Shown here one piece after another: positions 1 through 8,553 of a DNA stretch of 64,000 bases. Position 1 is the first letter of the stretch; each line of letters starts with the position of its first letter. The translations under genes and the position numbers were made by a program. The notes under the pieces were generated by a model, which saw nothing but the letters and a program-made list of their open reading frames with translations, had not been told where the DNA came from and did no database searches. The stretch is from Larkinella rosea (lineage in GTDB: Bacteria; Bacteroidota; Bacteroidia; Cytophagales; Spirosomataceae): positions 868,001 to 932,000 of the forward strand of contig NZ_RQJO01000009.1 in assembly GCF_003858635.1 (NCBI RefSeq). The letters are read 5' to 3'.

Positions 1-2220
1 TTCGGCCCCTTGCAACAGGTTTTCAAAATAGGCATTGTTGGTGTCCAGTTCGTCGAAAAACGCCGGAATGCTGGGGGCTTTGATACAACTCTCGGGCAAC
101 AGATTATTGATGGTGACATCGGACGGTTCCAGTTCAAAACCGGCTTCACGGGCCAGAATGAGGATTTTTCGGGCCACATCCATGCCGCTCAAATCTTCGC
201 GCGGATCGGGTTCGGTAAACCCTTTTTCTTTCGCTTCCCGAACAACCGTGGCGAACGAAACCCCCGGTTTGTAATTGTTAAAAATGTACGACAGTGTGCC
301 CGACAGAATGGCTTCAATTTTCAAAAACCGGTCGCCGGACGTCATCAATCCCTGCAAGGTATTGATGATGGGCAAACCGGCTCCGACATTGGTTTCGTAC
401 AAGAACTTGACCCCGCGCCGAACCGTTGCCCGCTGCAACCGTTTATACTCGGCATACGATCCGGAGTTGGCCACTTTATTGGGTGTTACAATCGACACGT
501 TGGCGTTCAGCAGCGGTTCGTAAAACAACGGAATATCCTTATCCGCCGTGCAGTCGATGAACACACTGTTGGGCAGGTTGTAGTCTTTCAATTTCTCGAC
601 AAAAGCCGGTAACGAAGTTGTCACTCCTTCATTGACCAGTCGTTCCTGCCAGTTGGTGAGGTCGATGCCTTTCGGGTCGAGCAACATCTTTTTGGTGTTC
701 GATACGCCAACGAGGCAAATTCGCAGGAGTTTTTCGGTCCGTAGGAATTCGTATTGCGACTCAATCTGTTGCAGTAACGTTCGGCCGATCAATCCCGCCC
801 CGACCAGATAGAGGTTGAGAATTCGGGCTTCCGACTGGAAAAAGACGTTGTGCATCGCATTCAGCGCCTTCGACAGGTTGTTCTTGTTGATAACCACCGA
901 AATGTTGATCTCCGACGAACCCTGCGCAATGGCAATGATGTTGATCCCGTTTTTACCGAGTACCGAAAAAAGCTTTCCGGCAATTCCTGAACTCTTTTTC
1001 ATGCCTTCGCCCACCGTGGCAATGATCGAAAGATCGCGTTCGATGCTGATGTTGTCGACGTGTCCGTGGGCGATTTCGGCCGCAAATTCGGCTTCCAGAA
1101 TCTCGCGGACGCGCTCAGCGTTGCGGGGTTCGATGGCGAAACAGATCGAGTGTTCCGACGATGCCTGCGAAATCAGAATGACGCTGATTTTATAATGCGC
1201 TAAGGTGCTGAACAGTTTGGCCGAAACCCCGGCTACTCCGATCATCCCGCTGCCCTGAATGTTGACCAGCACGATATCGTCGATCGACGAAATACCGGTA
1301 ATCGTAAAATCGCGCCGGTCGGCGGTACGGCTGATTACCGTCCCTTCGTGACTGGCGTTGAACGTATTGAGAATCCGAATTGGAATATTTTTGGCAAACG
1401 CCGGTTGCAGCGTTGGCGGATAAATGACTTTAGCTCCGAAGTGGCTCAGTTCCATCGCTTCGGCGTAGGTAATCGTCGGAATATTGAACGCGTTCGGCAC
1501 CTTGCGCGGGTCAGCGGTCATCATCCCGTCAACATCCGTCCAGATATCAATGTAGTTGGCGTTCAAGGCTGCCCCCAGAATCGAAGCCGTGTAATCGGAA
1601 CCGCCCCGGCCGAGCGTGGTGGTTTCGTTGTTCGCGGTGGAACCGATAAATCCCGTCACGATGGGTAAATCCGTTCCGATGGTAGCAAAATAATCCCGAA
1701 TCAACTGGTTGGTGTTCAGGTCATCCACTTCGGCCATGCTAAACTGGGCATCGGTTTTGATGAGGTCGCGGGCGTCACAAAACCGGGCGGGAACGCCCTT
1801 GCTTTTCAGGCATTCGCTGATGACGAGGCACGAAAGCCGCTCGCCGAAACTCATGACCAGATCCATTGTTCGGTCCGATAGTTCGCGGATGAGCGACACG
1901 CCCCGCAGCAAATCCTCCAGTTCGTTGACGGTGCCGCGAACTTTGCCGAACACTTTACTCTGTTCTTTTATCGGAATTAATCCCTTGATGACGTTGAAAT
2001 GCCGCTCCTCGATGCCCCGGATCAGTTCCAGATAATCCGGATTGTTGATGGCGGCCATGCGGCCAATTTCAATCAACTGGTTGGTAACACCACTCATGGC
2101 CGACAACACCACGGCCCCGATCACATCACCGTTCTGGCGGTGATTGAGAATGATTGCAATGACTTTTTTGATATTCTCAACGGACTTTACGGACGTTCCG
2201 CCAAATTTCAATACGTTCAT
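1..2220 (-). CDS. thrA: Bifunctional aspartokinase / homoserine dehydrogenase I (3' end outside window)
   Basis: This enzyme phosphorylates aspartate and later reduces aspartate semialdehyde to homoserine, the two committed steps toward threonine and methionine. Reading the minus strand from the ATG at 2218-2220 gives a start MNVLKFGGTSVKSVENI, the aspartokinase nucleotide-binding signature. It is followed by the kinase core (TTLGRGGSDYTA near residue 200), two ACT-type regulatory segments (around residues 320-470), and a homoserine dehydrogenase half that begins near residue 480 with LYLVGAGLIGRTLL. That half continues through TPNKVANSGSYAEYKRL and the catalytic-region YETNVGAGLPII. About 740 codons are visible of a family length near 815, so the C-terminal end lies beyond base 1. 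The frame is open to the window edge. The gene has its own promoter-like sequence and diverges from the VWA gene. Confidence 0.95.
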   Translation of the reverse strand, partial: MNVLKFGGTSVKSVENIKKVIAIILNHRQNGDVIGAVVLSAMSGVTNQLIEIGRMAAINNPDYLELIRGIEERHFNVIKGLIPIKEQSKVFGKVRGTVNELEDLLRGVSLIRELSDRTMDLVMSFGERLSCLVISECLKSKGVPARFCDARDLIKTDAQFSMAEVDDLNTNQLIRDYFATIGTDLPIVTGFIGSTANNETTTLGRGGSDYTASILGAALNANYIDIWTDVDGMMTADPRKVPNAFNIPTITYAEAMELSHFGAKVIYPPTLQPAFAKNIPIRILNTFNASHEGTVISRTADRRDFTITGISSIDDIVLVNIQGSGMIGVAGVSAKLFSTLAHYKISVILISQASSEHSICFAIEPRNAERVREILEAEFAAEIAHGHVDNISIERDLSIIATVGEGMKKSSGIAGKLFSVLGKNGINIIAIAQGSSEINISVVINKNNLSKALNAMHNVFFQSEARILNLYLVGAGLIGRTLLQQIESQYEFLRTEKLLRICLVGVSNTKKMLLDPKGIDLTNWQERLVNEGVTTSLPAFVEKLKDYNLPNSVFIDCTADKDIPLFYEPLLNANVSIVTPNKVANSGSYAEYKRLQRATVRRGVKFLYETNVGAGLPIINTLQGLMTSGDRFLKIEAILSGTLSYIFNNYKPGVSFATVVREAKEKGFTEPDPREDLSGMDVARKILILAREAGFELEPSDVTINNLLPESCIKAPSIPAFFDELDTNNAYFENLLQGAE

Positions 2221-2301
2221 ACAGTGGGAATTGGAAATGATTGACTGTCGATAACGAGATCCACAATCGGCTATGTATGGCTGATGAAGAGAAAAGGAGC
2301 G

Positions 2302-2336
2302 CAAATATAGGGAAAAACCGGGTTGAGTCCAGCAAA
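2302..2336 (-). promoter_or_regulatory. Candidate promoter of thrA
   Basis: On the minus strand a perfect Bacteroidota -7 element TATATTTG (2302-2309) lies 23 bases downstream of TTTG (2333-2336). It would give a 5' leader of about 75 bases before the thrA ATG. No leader peptide rich in Thr or Ile codons was seen. Confidence 0.5.
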
Positions 2337-2517
2337 GAAACAGAAACCGGAAACACTTTGACGGAGCGGTTGTCCGGGCCTGGAACAGACCGGAGTTATT
2401 CATTGGTCTTTGTATGTAAAAAAATGACGAAAAATTCGTATTTTCACTAAGCGAACAAATCCGCGCAGCAAGCTGTTACTCCAAAACCGACGACTGCTAA
2501 CCTAACGACCGTATTTC

Positions 2518-3621
2518 ATGAAAGGCTTTGAGTTCTCCAATTTTATTCCACCCGAAAAGAAAGAAGGCAGCAAATTCGACCAGTTGTTCAATATCTTTCA
2601 GCAATTGCTGCTGATGACATCGGGCAACGTGGAACAGGCCCTGGCTTATCTGAACGACCTCGACCGACGGTATGGCCTGACCGACGATAAATACGGCATT
2701 GGCAATTTTGTCGAGGAAATGAAAGAAAAAGGCTACCTGACTGAGCAAAACGAAGAAGGGACGCTCGCCATGACGGCCAAAAGCGAACAATCCATTCGGA
2801 AGTCGGCGCTGGAAGAGATTTTCGGGAAGCTGAAACGCTCCAAAACCGGGGGCAATCACCATACGCCGTTTACGGGCGTGGGCGATGAACTGAGCAGCGA
2901 CCTGCGCGATTTTCAGTTTGGCGATTCGCTCGAACAGATTTCCATGACCGAATCCATCCGCAACGCCCAGATCAACAGTGGCGTCAATGAATTTACGCTG
3001 ATGGAACGCGATCTGGAAGTGGTGCAGAAAGAGCAGAAAACCCAGACCTCGACGGTGTTGATGATCGATGTGAGCCACTCCATGATTCTGTACGGCGAAG
3101 ACCGCATCACGCCCGCCAAAAAAGTCGGCATGGCGCTGGTGGAACTGGTCAAGCAGAAATATCCGAAAGATACGCTGGACATCATCGTGTTTGGGAACGA
3201 CGCCTGGCAGATTCAGGTGAAAGATTTGCCGTATCTGGAAGTCGGACCGTACCACACTAATACCGTAGCCGGACTCGAACTGGCGATGGATTTGTTACGT
3301 CGTCGGAAGAACAAGAACAAGCAGATTTTCATGATCACCGACGGAAAACCAACCTGTTTGAAAGAGGGCATCAAGTATTACAAAAACAGTTTCGGGCTGG
3401 ACCGCAAGATTGTCTCGAAAACCCTGACGCTGGCGGCCCAATGCCGTCGGCTCGACATTCCGATCACGACGTTTATGATTGCTTCGGACCCCTATCTGAA
3501 GCAGTTTGTGCACGAATTTACGAAAGTGAACAACGGCCGCGCCTATTACAGCGGTTTGCAGGGATTGGGAAACATGATGTTTGAAGACTTCCAGCGAAAC
3601 CGCCGGAAGAATATGAAATAA
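2518..3621 (+). CDS. VWA domain protein, partner of a MoxR-like ATPase
   Basis: This is a cytoplasmic protein of 367 residues with no signal peptide or membrane segment. A helical N-terminal half (residues 1-170) precedes a von Willebrand A domain (about 178-350). The metal-ion-dependent adhesion site is visible as DVSHS (DxSxS), a downstream threonine in HTNTVAGLEL, and TDGKP. VWA proteins of this kind work with AAA+ ATPases of the MoxR/Mg-chelatase class, as in ChlI/ChlD, and remodel or insert cofactors into other proteins. The ATPase lies 0.7 kb downstream on the same strand, separated only by a toxin-antitoxin pair. The substrate is unknown. The start is the first ATG after the divergent intergenic region, and the product matches whole-domain length. 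Confidence 0.85.
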   Translation: MKGFEFSNFIPPEKKEGSKFDQLFNIFQQLLLMTSGNVEQALAYLNDLDRRYGLTDDKYGIGNFVEEMKEKGYLTEQNEEGTLAMTAKSEQSIRKSALEEIFGKLKRSKTGGNHHTPFTGVGDELSSDLRDFQFGDSLEQISMTESIRNAQINSGVNEFTLMERDLEVVQKEQKTQTSTVLMIDVSHSMILYGEDRITPAKKVGMALVELVKQKYPKDTLDIIVFGNDAWQIQVKDLPYLEVGPYHTNTVAGLELAMDLLRRRKNKNKQIFMITDGKPTCLKEGIKYYKNSFGLDRKIVSKTLTLAAQCRRLDIPITTFMIASDPYLKQFVHEFTKVNNGRAYYSGLQGLGNMMFEDFQRNRRKNMK

Positions 3622-3625
3622 AAGG

Positions 3626-3856
3626 ATGACGACGATCAGTATTTTGCTGGATGACAGCCGATTAATCAAATTGCGGGAAAAGGCTCAGGCGATGAATCTG
3701 CCTTCGGTGAACGCATTGGCTAAACAGATAATAGAACAAGTGATTGATGCAGACGATTCTTCACCAAAAGGAACGGTTTTGTCTGCTGAGCGAAGCATGT
3801 TACTGGAAGATATTATTACTGAAAACCGGGAGTTACTTCAACGATTGGCTCAATGA
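3626..3856 (+). CDS. Antitoxin of a Fic/Doc toxin-antitoxin pair
   Basis: This small acidic-tailed protein of 76 residues starts 5 bases after the VWA stop codon. Its stop overlaps the toxin start by 4 bases (ATGA), the translational coupling usual for toxin-antitoxin operons. The N-terminal part (TISILLDDSRLIKLREKAQ) looks like a beta strand followed by helices, consistent with a small DNA-binding antitoxin. The C-terminal part (LEDIITENRELLQRLAQ) is helical and would wrap the toxin. The assignment rests mainly on its position and size. I cannot tell ribbon-helix-helix from Phd-type by eye. Such antitoxins usually repress their own operon, but here the pair sits within a larger operon and may be read from the upstream gene. 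Confidence 0.7.
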   Translation: MTTISILLDDSRLIKLREKAQAMNLPSVNALAKQIIEQVIDADDSSPKGTVLSAERSMLLEDIITENRELLQRLAQ

Positions 3857-4230
3857 TTTCTGCAGATGAAGTATTACTTATTCATCGTCGATTAATTGAG
3901 GTTTTTGGAGGAAGCGATGGAGTTCGTGATGAAAGTATCATGCTTTCTGCCATTGCAAGGCCCTATTCGGGTTTCGGTGATACTGAATTTTACCCGACGC
4001 CAGTAGAGAAAGCGGCTGCAATTATTGAGAGCATTGTTAAGAACCATCCGTTTGTCGATGGAAATAAGCGCACGGGTTATGTGCTTATGGAGATCATACT
4101 CCGGACAAATAATCTGTTCATTAGTGCCAGCCAGCAAGAACGCTATAGCTTTGTGATTCAAATTGCAACGGGCGAACTGGACTACGATGGTATTGTGAGC
4201 TGGATTAAGAATAACACCGAATCTCGATGA
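3853..4230 (+). CDS. Fic/Doc family toxin
   Basis: The protein has 125 residues, the usual length of Doc toxins. It carries the Fic-fold motif HPFVDGNKRT (about residues 67-76), which matches the HxFx(D/N)xNKR pattern of Doc kinases. In phage P1 Doc the enzyme phosphorylates and inactivates EF-Tu. Canonical AMP-transferring Fic proteins instead have HPFxxGN(G/K)R. The glycine before NKR makes this motif intermediate, so phosphorylation versus AMPylation cannot be decided by eye. The gene overlaps its antitoxin by 4 bases. Codon use is more AT-rich than in the flanking VWA and ATPase genes, and the pair interrupts what is otherwise an ATPase/VWA operon, suggesting an acquired cassette. Confidence 0.88.
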   Translation: MISADEVLLIHRRLIEVFGGSDGVRDESIMLSAIARPYSGFGDTEFYPTPVEKAAAIIESIVKNHPFVDGNKRTGYVLMEIILRTNNLFISASQQERYSFVIQIATGELDYDGIVSWIKNNTESR

Positions 4231-4302
4231 CTCACTTTTGAAGGCCTTAACTGGAAAAAACCGGTTAAGACAATAACCATTTTTAATATTTCCAACGATT
4301 TC

Positions 4303-5829
4303 ATGAGCTATTCATCCCTGAAGAGTAAAGAGTTAGTAAAAATAAAAACCCTCGGCGAGCTGAAAGCAGCCGGTTACAAATCCAAATCAATCAAACAGGA
4401 ACTTCGTGACAACTTAATCGAGAAGATTAAGGCGAAGGAAGCGGTTTTTCCGGGTATCTGGGGCTATGAAGATACGGTTATTCCGGACGTGGAACGGGCC
4501 ATTCTGTCGATGCACCACATCAATTTGCTGGGCTTGCGTGGACAGGCTAAAACCCGGATCGCCCGGCTGATGGTCAATCTGTTGGACGAATACATCCCGG
4601 TGGTGGAAGGCTCGGAACTGAACGATGATCCACTGGTGCCGCTCTCCCGGTTTGCCCATGATCTGGTAACGGAAAAAGGGGACGCAACGCCGATAAGCTG
4701 GTTGCATCGCAGCGATCGGTATACCGAAAAACTGGCAACGCCCGATGTGTCGGTGGCCGACCTCATTGGTGATGTCGATCCAATCAAAGCGGCAACTTTA
4801 AAGTTACCGTATTCGGATGAACGGACGATCCACTTCGGCCTGATTCCGCGTTCGCACCGCTGCATTTTCGTCATCAACGAACTGCCGGATTTACAGGCCC
4901 GGATTCAGGTGTCGCTCTTCAATATTTTGCAGGAAGGCGATATTCAGATTCGCGGTTTTAAACTGCGGTTGCCGCTGGATATTCAGTTTGTTTTCACGGC
5001 TAACCCAGAGGATTATACGAACCGGGGCAGCATTGTAACCCCGTTGAAAGACCGGATCGACAGCCAGATTGTAACGCACTATCCGAAGTCGCTGGAAATT
5101 GGCAAGAAGATTACGCAGCAGGAAGCCATTGTCAAAACCGAGCAGAAAGGCATGGTGAAAACCAATGACCTGATTGCGGATCTGATCGAGCAAATCGCGC
5201 TGGAAGCCCGTGATAGTGAATATGTTGACTCCAAAAGTGGCGTCTCGGCCCGTTTGACGATTGCAGCTTTTGAAAACCTGCTGTCGGCGGCCGAACGCCG
5301 GGCCTTGCTGAACGGGGAAAAAGAAACGTACGTCCGGATTACGGATTTGTACGGTGTAATTCCGGCGATTTGCGGAAAAGTAGAACTGGTCTACGAAGGC
5401 GAAGTCGAAGGGCCGGTGATTGTGGCCCAGAACCTGATCGGAAAAGCCATTCGGACGCAATTCCTGAATTATTTTCCAAATCCCGAAAAAGCCAAAAAAC
5501 AGAAGGGCGGCAATCCCTACAAAAAAATAACCGACTGGTTTGGCGATGGTAACGTCATGGAGTTCCTGAACGACCTGCCCACCCGCGAGTACGAAAACCG
5601 CCTGCGGACCATCGATGGTCTGGACGATGCCGTCGATGCCCTTCATTCGCGGCTGGGGAAACAGGAAAAACTGTTCATGATGGAATTTGCGCTGCACGGC
5701 CTGGCCGAATATTCGCTCGTTGGCAAGAAAGCACTGGATACCGGACAACAGTTTAAAGACCTGTTAGGCAGCATGTTCAGCCCCGGAACCAACTTTGGGG
5801 ACGATGATGACGACGAAGACCGGTTTTAA
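4303..5829 (+). CDS. MoxR / magnesium-chelatase-like AAA+ ATPase
   Basis: This is a cytoplasmic AAA+ ATPase of 508 residues. The Walker A region reads GLRGQAKTR (about residues 79-87), with alanine where most P-loops have the second glycine of GKT. The Walker B region is CIFVINELPDL (about 187-197), with Asn-Glu in place of Asp-Glu. Sensor 1 is FTANPEDY and an arginine-rich segment TPLKDRID follows. These features match the ChlI/MoxR group of unfoldase-like ATPases that act with VWA proteins, such as the VWA gene upstream. The C terminus is an acidic tail (DDDDDEDRF). The 72-base gap after the toxin gene contains no clear terminator, so the ATPase may be co-transcribed. Confidence is high for the family and low for the substrate. 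Confidence 0.88.
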   Translation: MSYSSLKSKELVKIKTLGELKAAGYKSKSIKQELRDNLIEKIKAKEAVFPGIWGYEDTVIPDVERAILSMHHINLLGLRGQAKTRIARLMVNLLDEYIPVVEGSELNDDPLVPLSRFAHDLVTEKGDATPISWLHRSDRYTEKLATPDVSVADLIGDVDPIKAATLKLPYSDERTIHFGLIPRSHRCIFVINELPDLQARIQVSLFNILQEGDIQIRGFKLRLPLDIQFVFTANPEDYTNRGSIVTPLKDRIDSQIVTHYPKSLEIGKKITQQEAIVKTEQKGMVKTNDLIADLIEQIALEARDSEYVDSKSGVSARLTIAAFENLLSAAERRALLNGEKETYVRITDLYGVIPAICGKVELVYEGEVEGPVIVAQNLIGKAIRTQFLNYFPNPEKAKKQKGGNPYKKITDWFGDGNVMEFLNDLPTREYENRLRTIDGLDDAVDALHSRLGKQEKLFMMEFALHGLAEYSLVGKKALDTGQQFKDLLGSMFSPGTNFGDDDDDEDRF

Positions 5830-5928
5830 TATAGGTTACAGTAGCTGACGCACCCAACTTTAAAAATAGCAAATAATGAATGTCGAACTTCGAATGCGTT
5901 AGCAACTGAAAACCGTAAACGGTTTTAT

Positions 5929-5960
5929 AAAAGGCAATCTGGAAACAGGTTGCCTTTTTT
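5929..5960 (+). terminator. Rho-independent terminator after the AAA+ gene
   Basis: AAGGCAA (5931-5937) pairs with TTGCCTT (5950-5956) and a T run follows. Just upstream, AAAACCG (5909-5915) and CGGTTTT (5920-5926) form a second small inverted repeat made only of the heptamer that is over-represented across the window. Confidence 0.75.
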
Positions 5961-6040
5961 GTTGTCGTGAAATGCTACAGTGAAACTACGCAAACGGAAA
6001 ATCACGTAGTTTTTCGCTAAACAGCGTTTCTTTAGAGATA

Positions 6041-6048
6041 TACTTTTG
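6041..6048 (+). promoter_or_regulatory. Candidate -7 element of the outer-membrane barrel gene
   Basis: TACTTTTG matches the Bacteroidota TAnnTTTG element and lies 43 bases before the ATG at 6091. No strong upstream TTTG was found at the usual spacing. Confidence 0.4.
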
Positions 6049-6090
6049 CATCATCAGTAACAACAGATACACACTTTACTAATCACCCAA

Positions 6091-7119
6091 ATGAAAGCAT
6101 CATTAGTAACCATTTGTCTGGTGGCGGTCAGTTTGCTGGCGGAAGCCCAAACCGCAAAGCCCAAACCAACAGCAGCTGCAACCAGGCCGAAAACGGTGGC
6201 GACAGCTCAGAAGAAAACCACAACCACGGGCAAGCCGAACGTTGCGGCTAAAAAACCGGCTCCCAAACCGCCTGTTGCTACCGCTCCGGCAGCCACCACG
6301 ACCGCCGTTGCATCGGTGACGGCAACGGCGGAACCCGCACCGGTTTTGGCGCAGCAGACGGTGGTTGAGACCAAACCGGAGGTGGAAGCATCCGCCAACG
6401 AATCGAAGAAACGTTCGAAGAAAGTTAAAGAGGAGAAACCGGAAAAAGTAAAAGTAGCGAAGGCCGAAAAACCGGCGAAACCGGAAAAACCCGCCCGGGT
6501 GAAAACAGAATCGGCGTATTCAGGCAAAGGATTATCGATCGGTATTCGCGGTGGAGTCAACGCCCTGTTGAACGAGTTCAATCCGGGTGTGGAAGGTACG
6601 GAGGCTGGTCAATCTGAAACTTCACCCGGTTTTACGGGCGGCCTGATCATCAATTATGGAGTCGGCAACGTCTTCTCGATTCAGCCGGAAATCCTGTATA
6701 CGCGTCGTTCGGTGAAATTTGCCGGTGAAGAATCCGGTCAAAAGTTTTCTTTGAAGGCTTCTTTCAATGCCGTTGAGATTCCACTTCTGTTGAAATTATC
6801 CTTTGGTCGGAAGACCCGGTTTTTTGTCAACGCCGGACCTTATGTTTCCTACGGTCTGGATGGACGGGCTAAGTTTGTCGTTGATGGTCAGACTATTATC
6901 GATGAAAAACAGAAGCTGACGAGCGACGATGCGCGGCTGGAATACGGGGTAACCGGCGGTCTGGGCGTTTCGATTCCGGCGGGTCCCGGCTCTATTTTGA
7001 TCGAAGGACGCTATAACTACAGCCTTGGTAACAACGCCGATCCAAAACCGGCGGAATACGTCAGCCAGCAGGTTGCCACATTCTCAGTAGGCTATTTGTT
7101 CCCGCTGGGAAGAAGATAA
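6091..7119 (+). CDS. PorT-like outer-membrane beta-barrel protein with a Lys/Pro/Ala linker
   Basis: The 342-residue product begins with a signal peptide (MKASLVTICLVAVSLLAEAQ). A long low-complexity segment rich in Lys, Pro, Ala and Thr follows to about residue 145, with EKPEKVK- and AEKPAKPEK-type repeats. The rest (about 148-342) has the alternating pattern of a small outer-membrane beta-barrel, from GLSIGIRGGVNAL to FSVGYLFPLGRR, as in the porin/PorT-type 'outer membrane beta-barrel' family. The basic linker could contact peptidoglycan or lipopolysaccharide, which is inference. The gene stands alone, with a terminator upstream and a convergent neighbour downstream. Confidence 0.8.
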   Translation: MKASLVTICLVAVSLLAEAQTAKPKPTAAATRPKTVATAQKKTTTTGKPNVAAKKPAPKPPVATAPAATTTAVASVTATAEPAPVLAQQTVVETKPEVEASANESKKRSKKVKEEKPEKVKVAKAEKPAKPEKPARVKTESAYSGKGLSIGIRGGVNALLNEFNPGVEGTEAGQSETSPGFTGGLIINYGVGNVFSIQPEILYTRRSVKFAGEESGQKFSLKASFNAVEIPLLLKLSFGRKTRFFVNAGPYVSYGLDGRAKFVVDGQTIIDEKQKLTSDDARLEYGVTGGLGVSIPAGPGSILIEGRYNYSLGNNADPKPAEYVSQQVATFSVGYLFPLGRR

Positions 7120-7126
7120 AAACCGC

Positions 7127-7163
7127 TTCCGGATGAAGCATTACCTCAATGCTTCATCCGGAA
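7127..7163. terminator. Bidirectional terminator between convergent genes
   Basis: A perfect 16-bp stem (7127-7142 with 7148-7163) has a 5-base loop. It sits between the stop of the barrel gene (7119) and the stop of the minus-strand YbjQ gene (7167). Confidence 0.75.
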
Positions 7164-7166
7164 TAA

Positions 7167-7493
7167 TCAGGCGTTTTCGATGATCACTGCCGTTCCGTTG
7201 GCGCTCACCATCAGCAGACCGCCGTTGTTACCGACGGTTTGGTAATCCAGATCGACGCCAATGACGGCGTTGGCACCCAGCCCCTGGGCCTGTTCGATCA
7301 TTTCTTTCATGGCAATGCTTTTTGCTTCGCGCAGGGCCTGTTCATACGCGTTGGAACGACCACCGACCACGTCGCGCACCGTAGCCAGGAAATCTTTAAC
7401 CAGGTTGGAACCAATGATGGCTTCACCGTTGGCCAGGCCAAGGTATTGCACAATCCGTTTGCCCTCAACATTGGGAGTAGTTGTTATCAGCAT
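7167..7493 (-). CDS. YbjQ/UPF0145 family protein
   Basis: The 108-residue protein spans the whole UPF0145 (YbjQ) family, described as a putative heavy-metal-binding domain that forms a pentameric ring. Recognisable blocks are MLITTTPNVEGKRI at the start, the central ALREAKSIAMKEMIEQAQ helix, and GANAVIGVDLDYQTVG, followed by a final strand ANGTAVIIENA. There is no signal peptide. It is a single-gene unit. Its cellular role is not established. Confidence 0.9.
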   Translation of the reverse strand: MLITTTPNVEGKRIVQYLGLANGEAIIGSNLVKDFLATVRDVVGGRSNAYEQALREAKSIAMKEMIEQAQGLGANAVIGVDLDYQTVGNNGGLLMVSANGTAVIIENA

Positions 7494-7852
7494 AGACTTG
7501 GTTTCGGTGTAACGGTCCGACGGCTCCTTTTAAATGATGAATTGATGAATCAAAATTAAATACCGGAACCACACGGTATTACAGAGTTACACAGAACATT
7601 ATTTTTTTAGTACAGGGTATTTATTTTACCACACAGGCGGTTTTCGGTAACAAGTAAGAAAATGCGAAACCACCCGGTTTTCCGGAACACTACCTGAAAT
7701 GCCGAACAAAACCGGCTATGCATTTCAACCGCTATAAAGACCAGTTTAAACATAAAGATACACATTTCAAAAGAAAGGTGTTGGGCCGCCGAATCAATTT
7801 AGCCCATTTTTGAATCTCAAATCAATTTTCCAACTCACAATTCAACACAACA
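7494..7852. other. Intergenic region without a recognised gene
   Basis: 359 bases between the divergently oriented YbjQ and lipoprotein genes. It holds three copies of the AAAACCG/CGGTTTT heptamer (near 7629, 7675 and 7685) and AT-rich stretches, presumably the two promoters. No RNA gene or repeat was recognised. Confidence 0.5.
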
Positions 7853-8407
7853 ATGAAAACAACAAACACACTCTTGGACCGTATTCATTTTCGCTCTGGC
7901 TGGACGTTCGTGATGCTGCTGGCTTTGCCACTCTGGTTTGCCAGCTGTAGCAAGGACAAGGATGGGAACGGCGAGCCCGATGTAAAACCGAATGCAATTG
8001 AAGGAAGCTGGAAAATTACGGGGATTAAGGCCAATGTGCAGATCGATTTAGGTAATGGTACAAAAACGAATGATTTTTTTGCACTCATGAAGGCCATTCC
8101 AGGTTCGAATGCGGATGCGCTAATCGCATGCTTAACTGACAGCAAGACTACCTTCAATGGCAATGGTAGTATTTCAGGGACGGCATCTCCAGCTTGTAAA
8201 ACGGAAGGGGCCGATGATTTTAATCCGGTAGAAGATAAATCGACCTGGAAAGTAGACGGAAACAAACTGACAATTACGACAGCCGGTACCGCAGAAGTTT
8301 ACGATCTGGTCATTGATGGAAATACAATGAAGTGGTCAACACCGATCGAAGATTTGAATGATGATGGAAAAGAAGATATCATCACATTCGAATTCAAAAA
8401 AGCGTAA
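7853..8407 (+). CDS. Lipocalin-like lipoprotein
   Basis: The 184-residue product has a long signal sequence ending in the lipobox WFASC (cysteine near residue 33) followed by SKDKDGNGE, so it is probably an envelope lipoprotein. The mature part begins IEGSWKITGIKA and contains DKSTWKVDGNKLTITT, the pattern of the lipocalin-like domain common in Bacteroidota lipoproteins. The C terminus DDGKEDIITFEFKKA ends the domain. The ligand is unknown. It stands alone and is followed by a strong terminator. Confidence 0.75.
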   Translation: MKTTNTLLDRIHFRSGWTFVMLLALPLWFASCSKDKDGNGEPDVKPNAIEGSWKITGIKANVQIDLGNGTKTNDFFALMKAIPGSNADALIACLTDSKTTFNGNGSISGTASPACKTEGADDFNPVEDKSTWKVDGNKLTITTAGTAEVYDLVIDGNTMKWSTPIEDLNDDGKEDIITFEFKKA

Positions 8408-8432
8408 GTCAGTTTACAATATAGCTTCTCTT

Positions 8433-8470
8433 AAAAACCGCCCGTTGACTTGTCAGCGGGCGGTTTTTTT
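8433..8470 (+). terminator. Strong terminator, twin of 14312-14349
   Basis: AAAAACCGCCCG pairs with CGGGCGGTTTTT, with a T run. The loop contains GTTGACTTGTC, identical to the loop of the terminator at 14312-14349. The arms are the window-wide heptamer. Confidence 0.85.
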
Positions 8471-8553
8471 GTTTTATATCAGAACGTTTGATCCTCAATC
8501 TTTGAGTGGTTTGAAATTGGAGAGCCTCATTTCTGGTGAGGTACTCAGGTTCC

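Noticed and set aside
2241-2450. 69-codon open frame upstream of the VWA gene
   Set aside because: No recognisable feature; it lies across the divergent promoter region and the thrA promoter sits inside it on the other strand.
2221-2517. Threonine-type attenuator or leader peptide before thrA
   Set aside because: No run of Thr/Ile codons or overlapping hairpins on the minus strand; only a promoter was visible.
2497-3255. Long open frame on the minus strand opposite the VWA gene
   Set aside because: It is a shadow of the VWA gene: composition and Phe/His/Arg-rich translation are typical of antisense reading.
4891-5748. 285-codon minus-strand frame opposite the AAA+ gene
   Set aside because: Antisense shadow of a clearly coding gene with intact Walker motifs.
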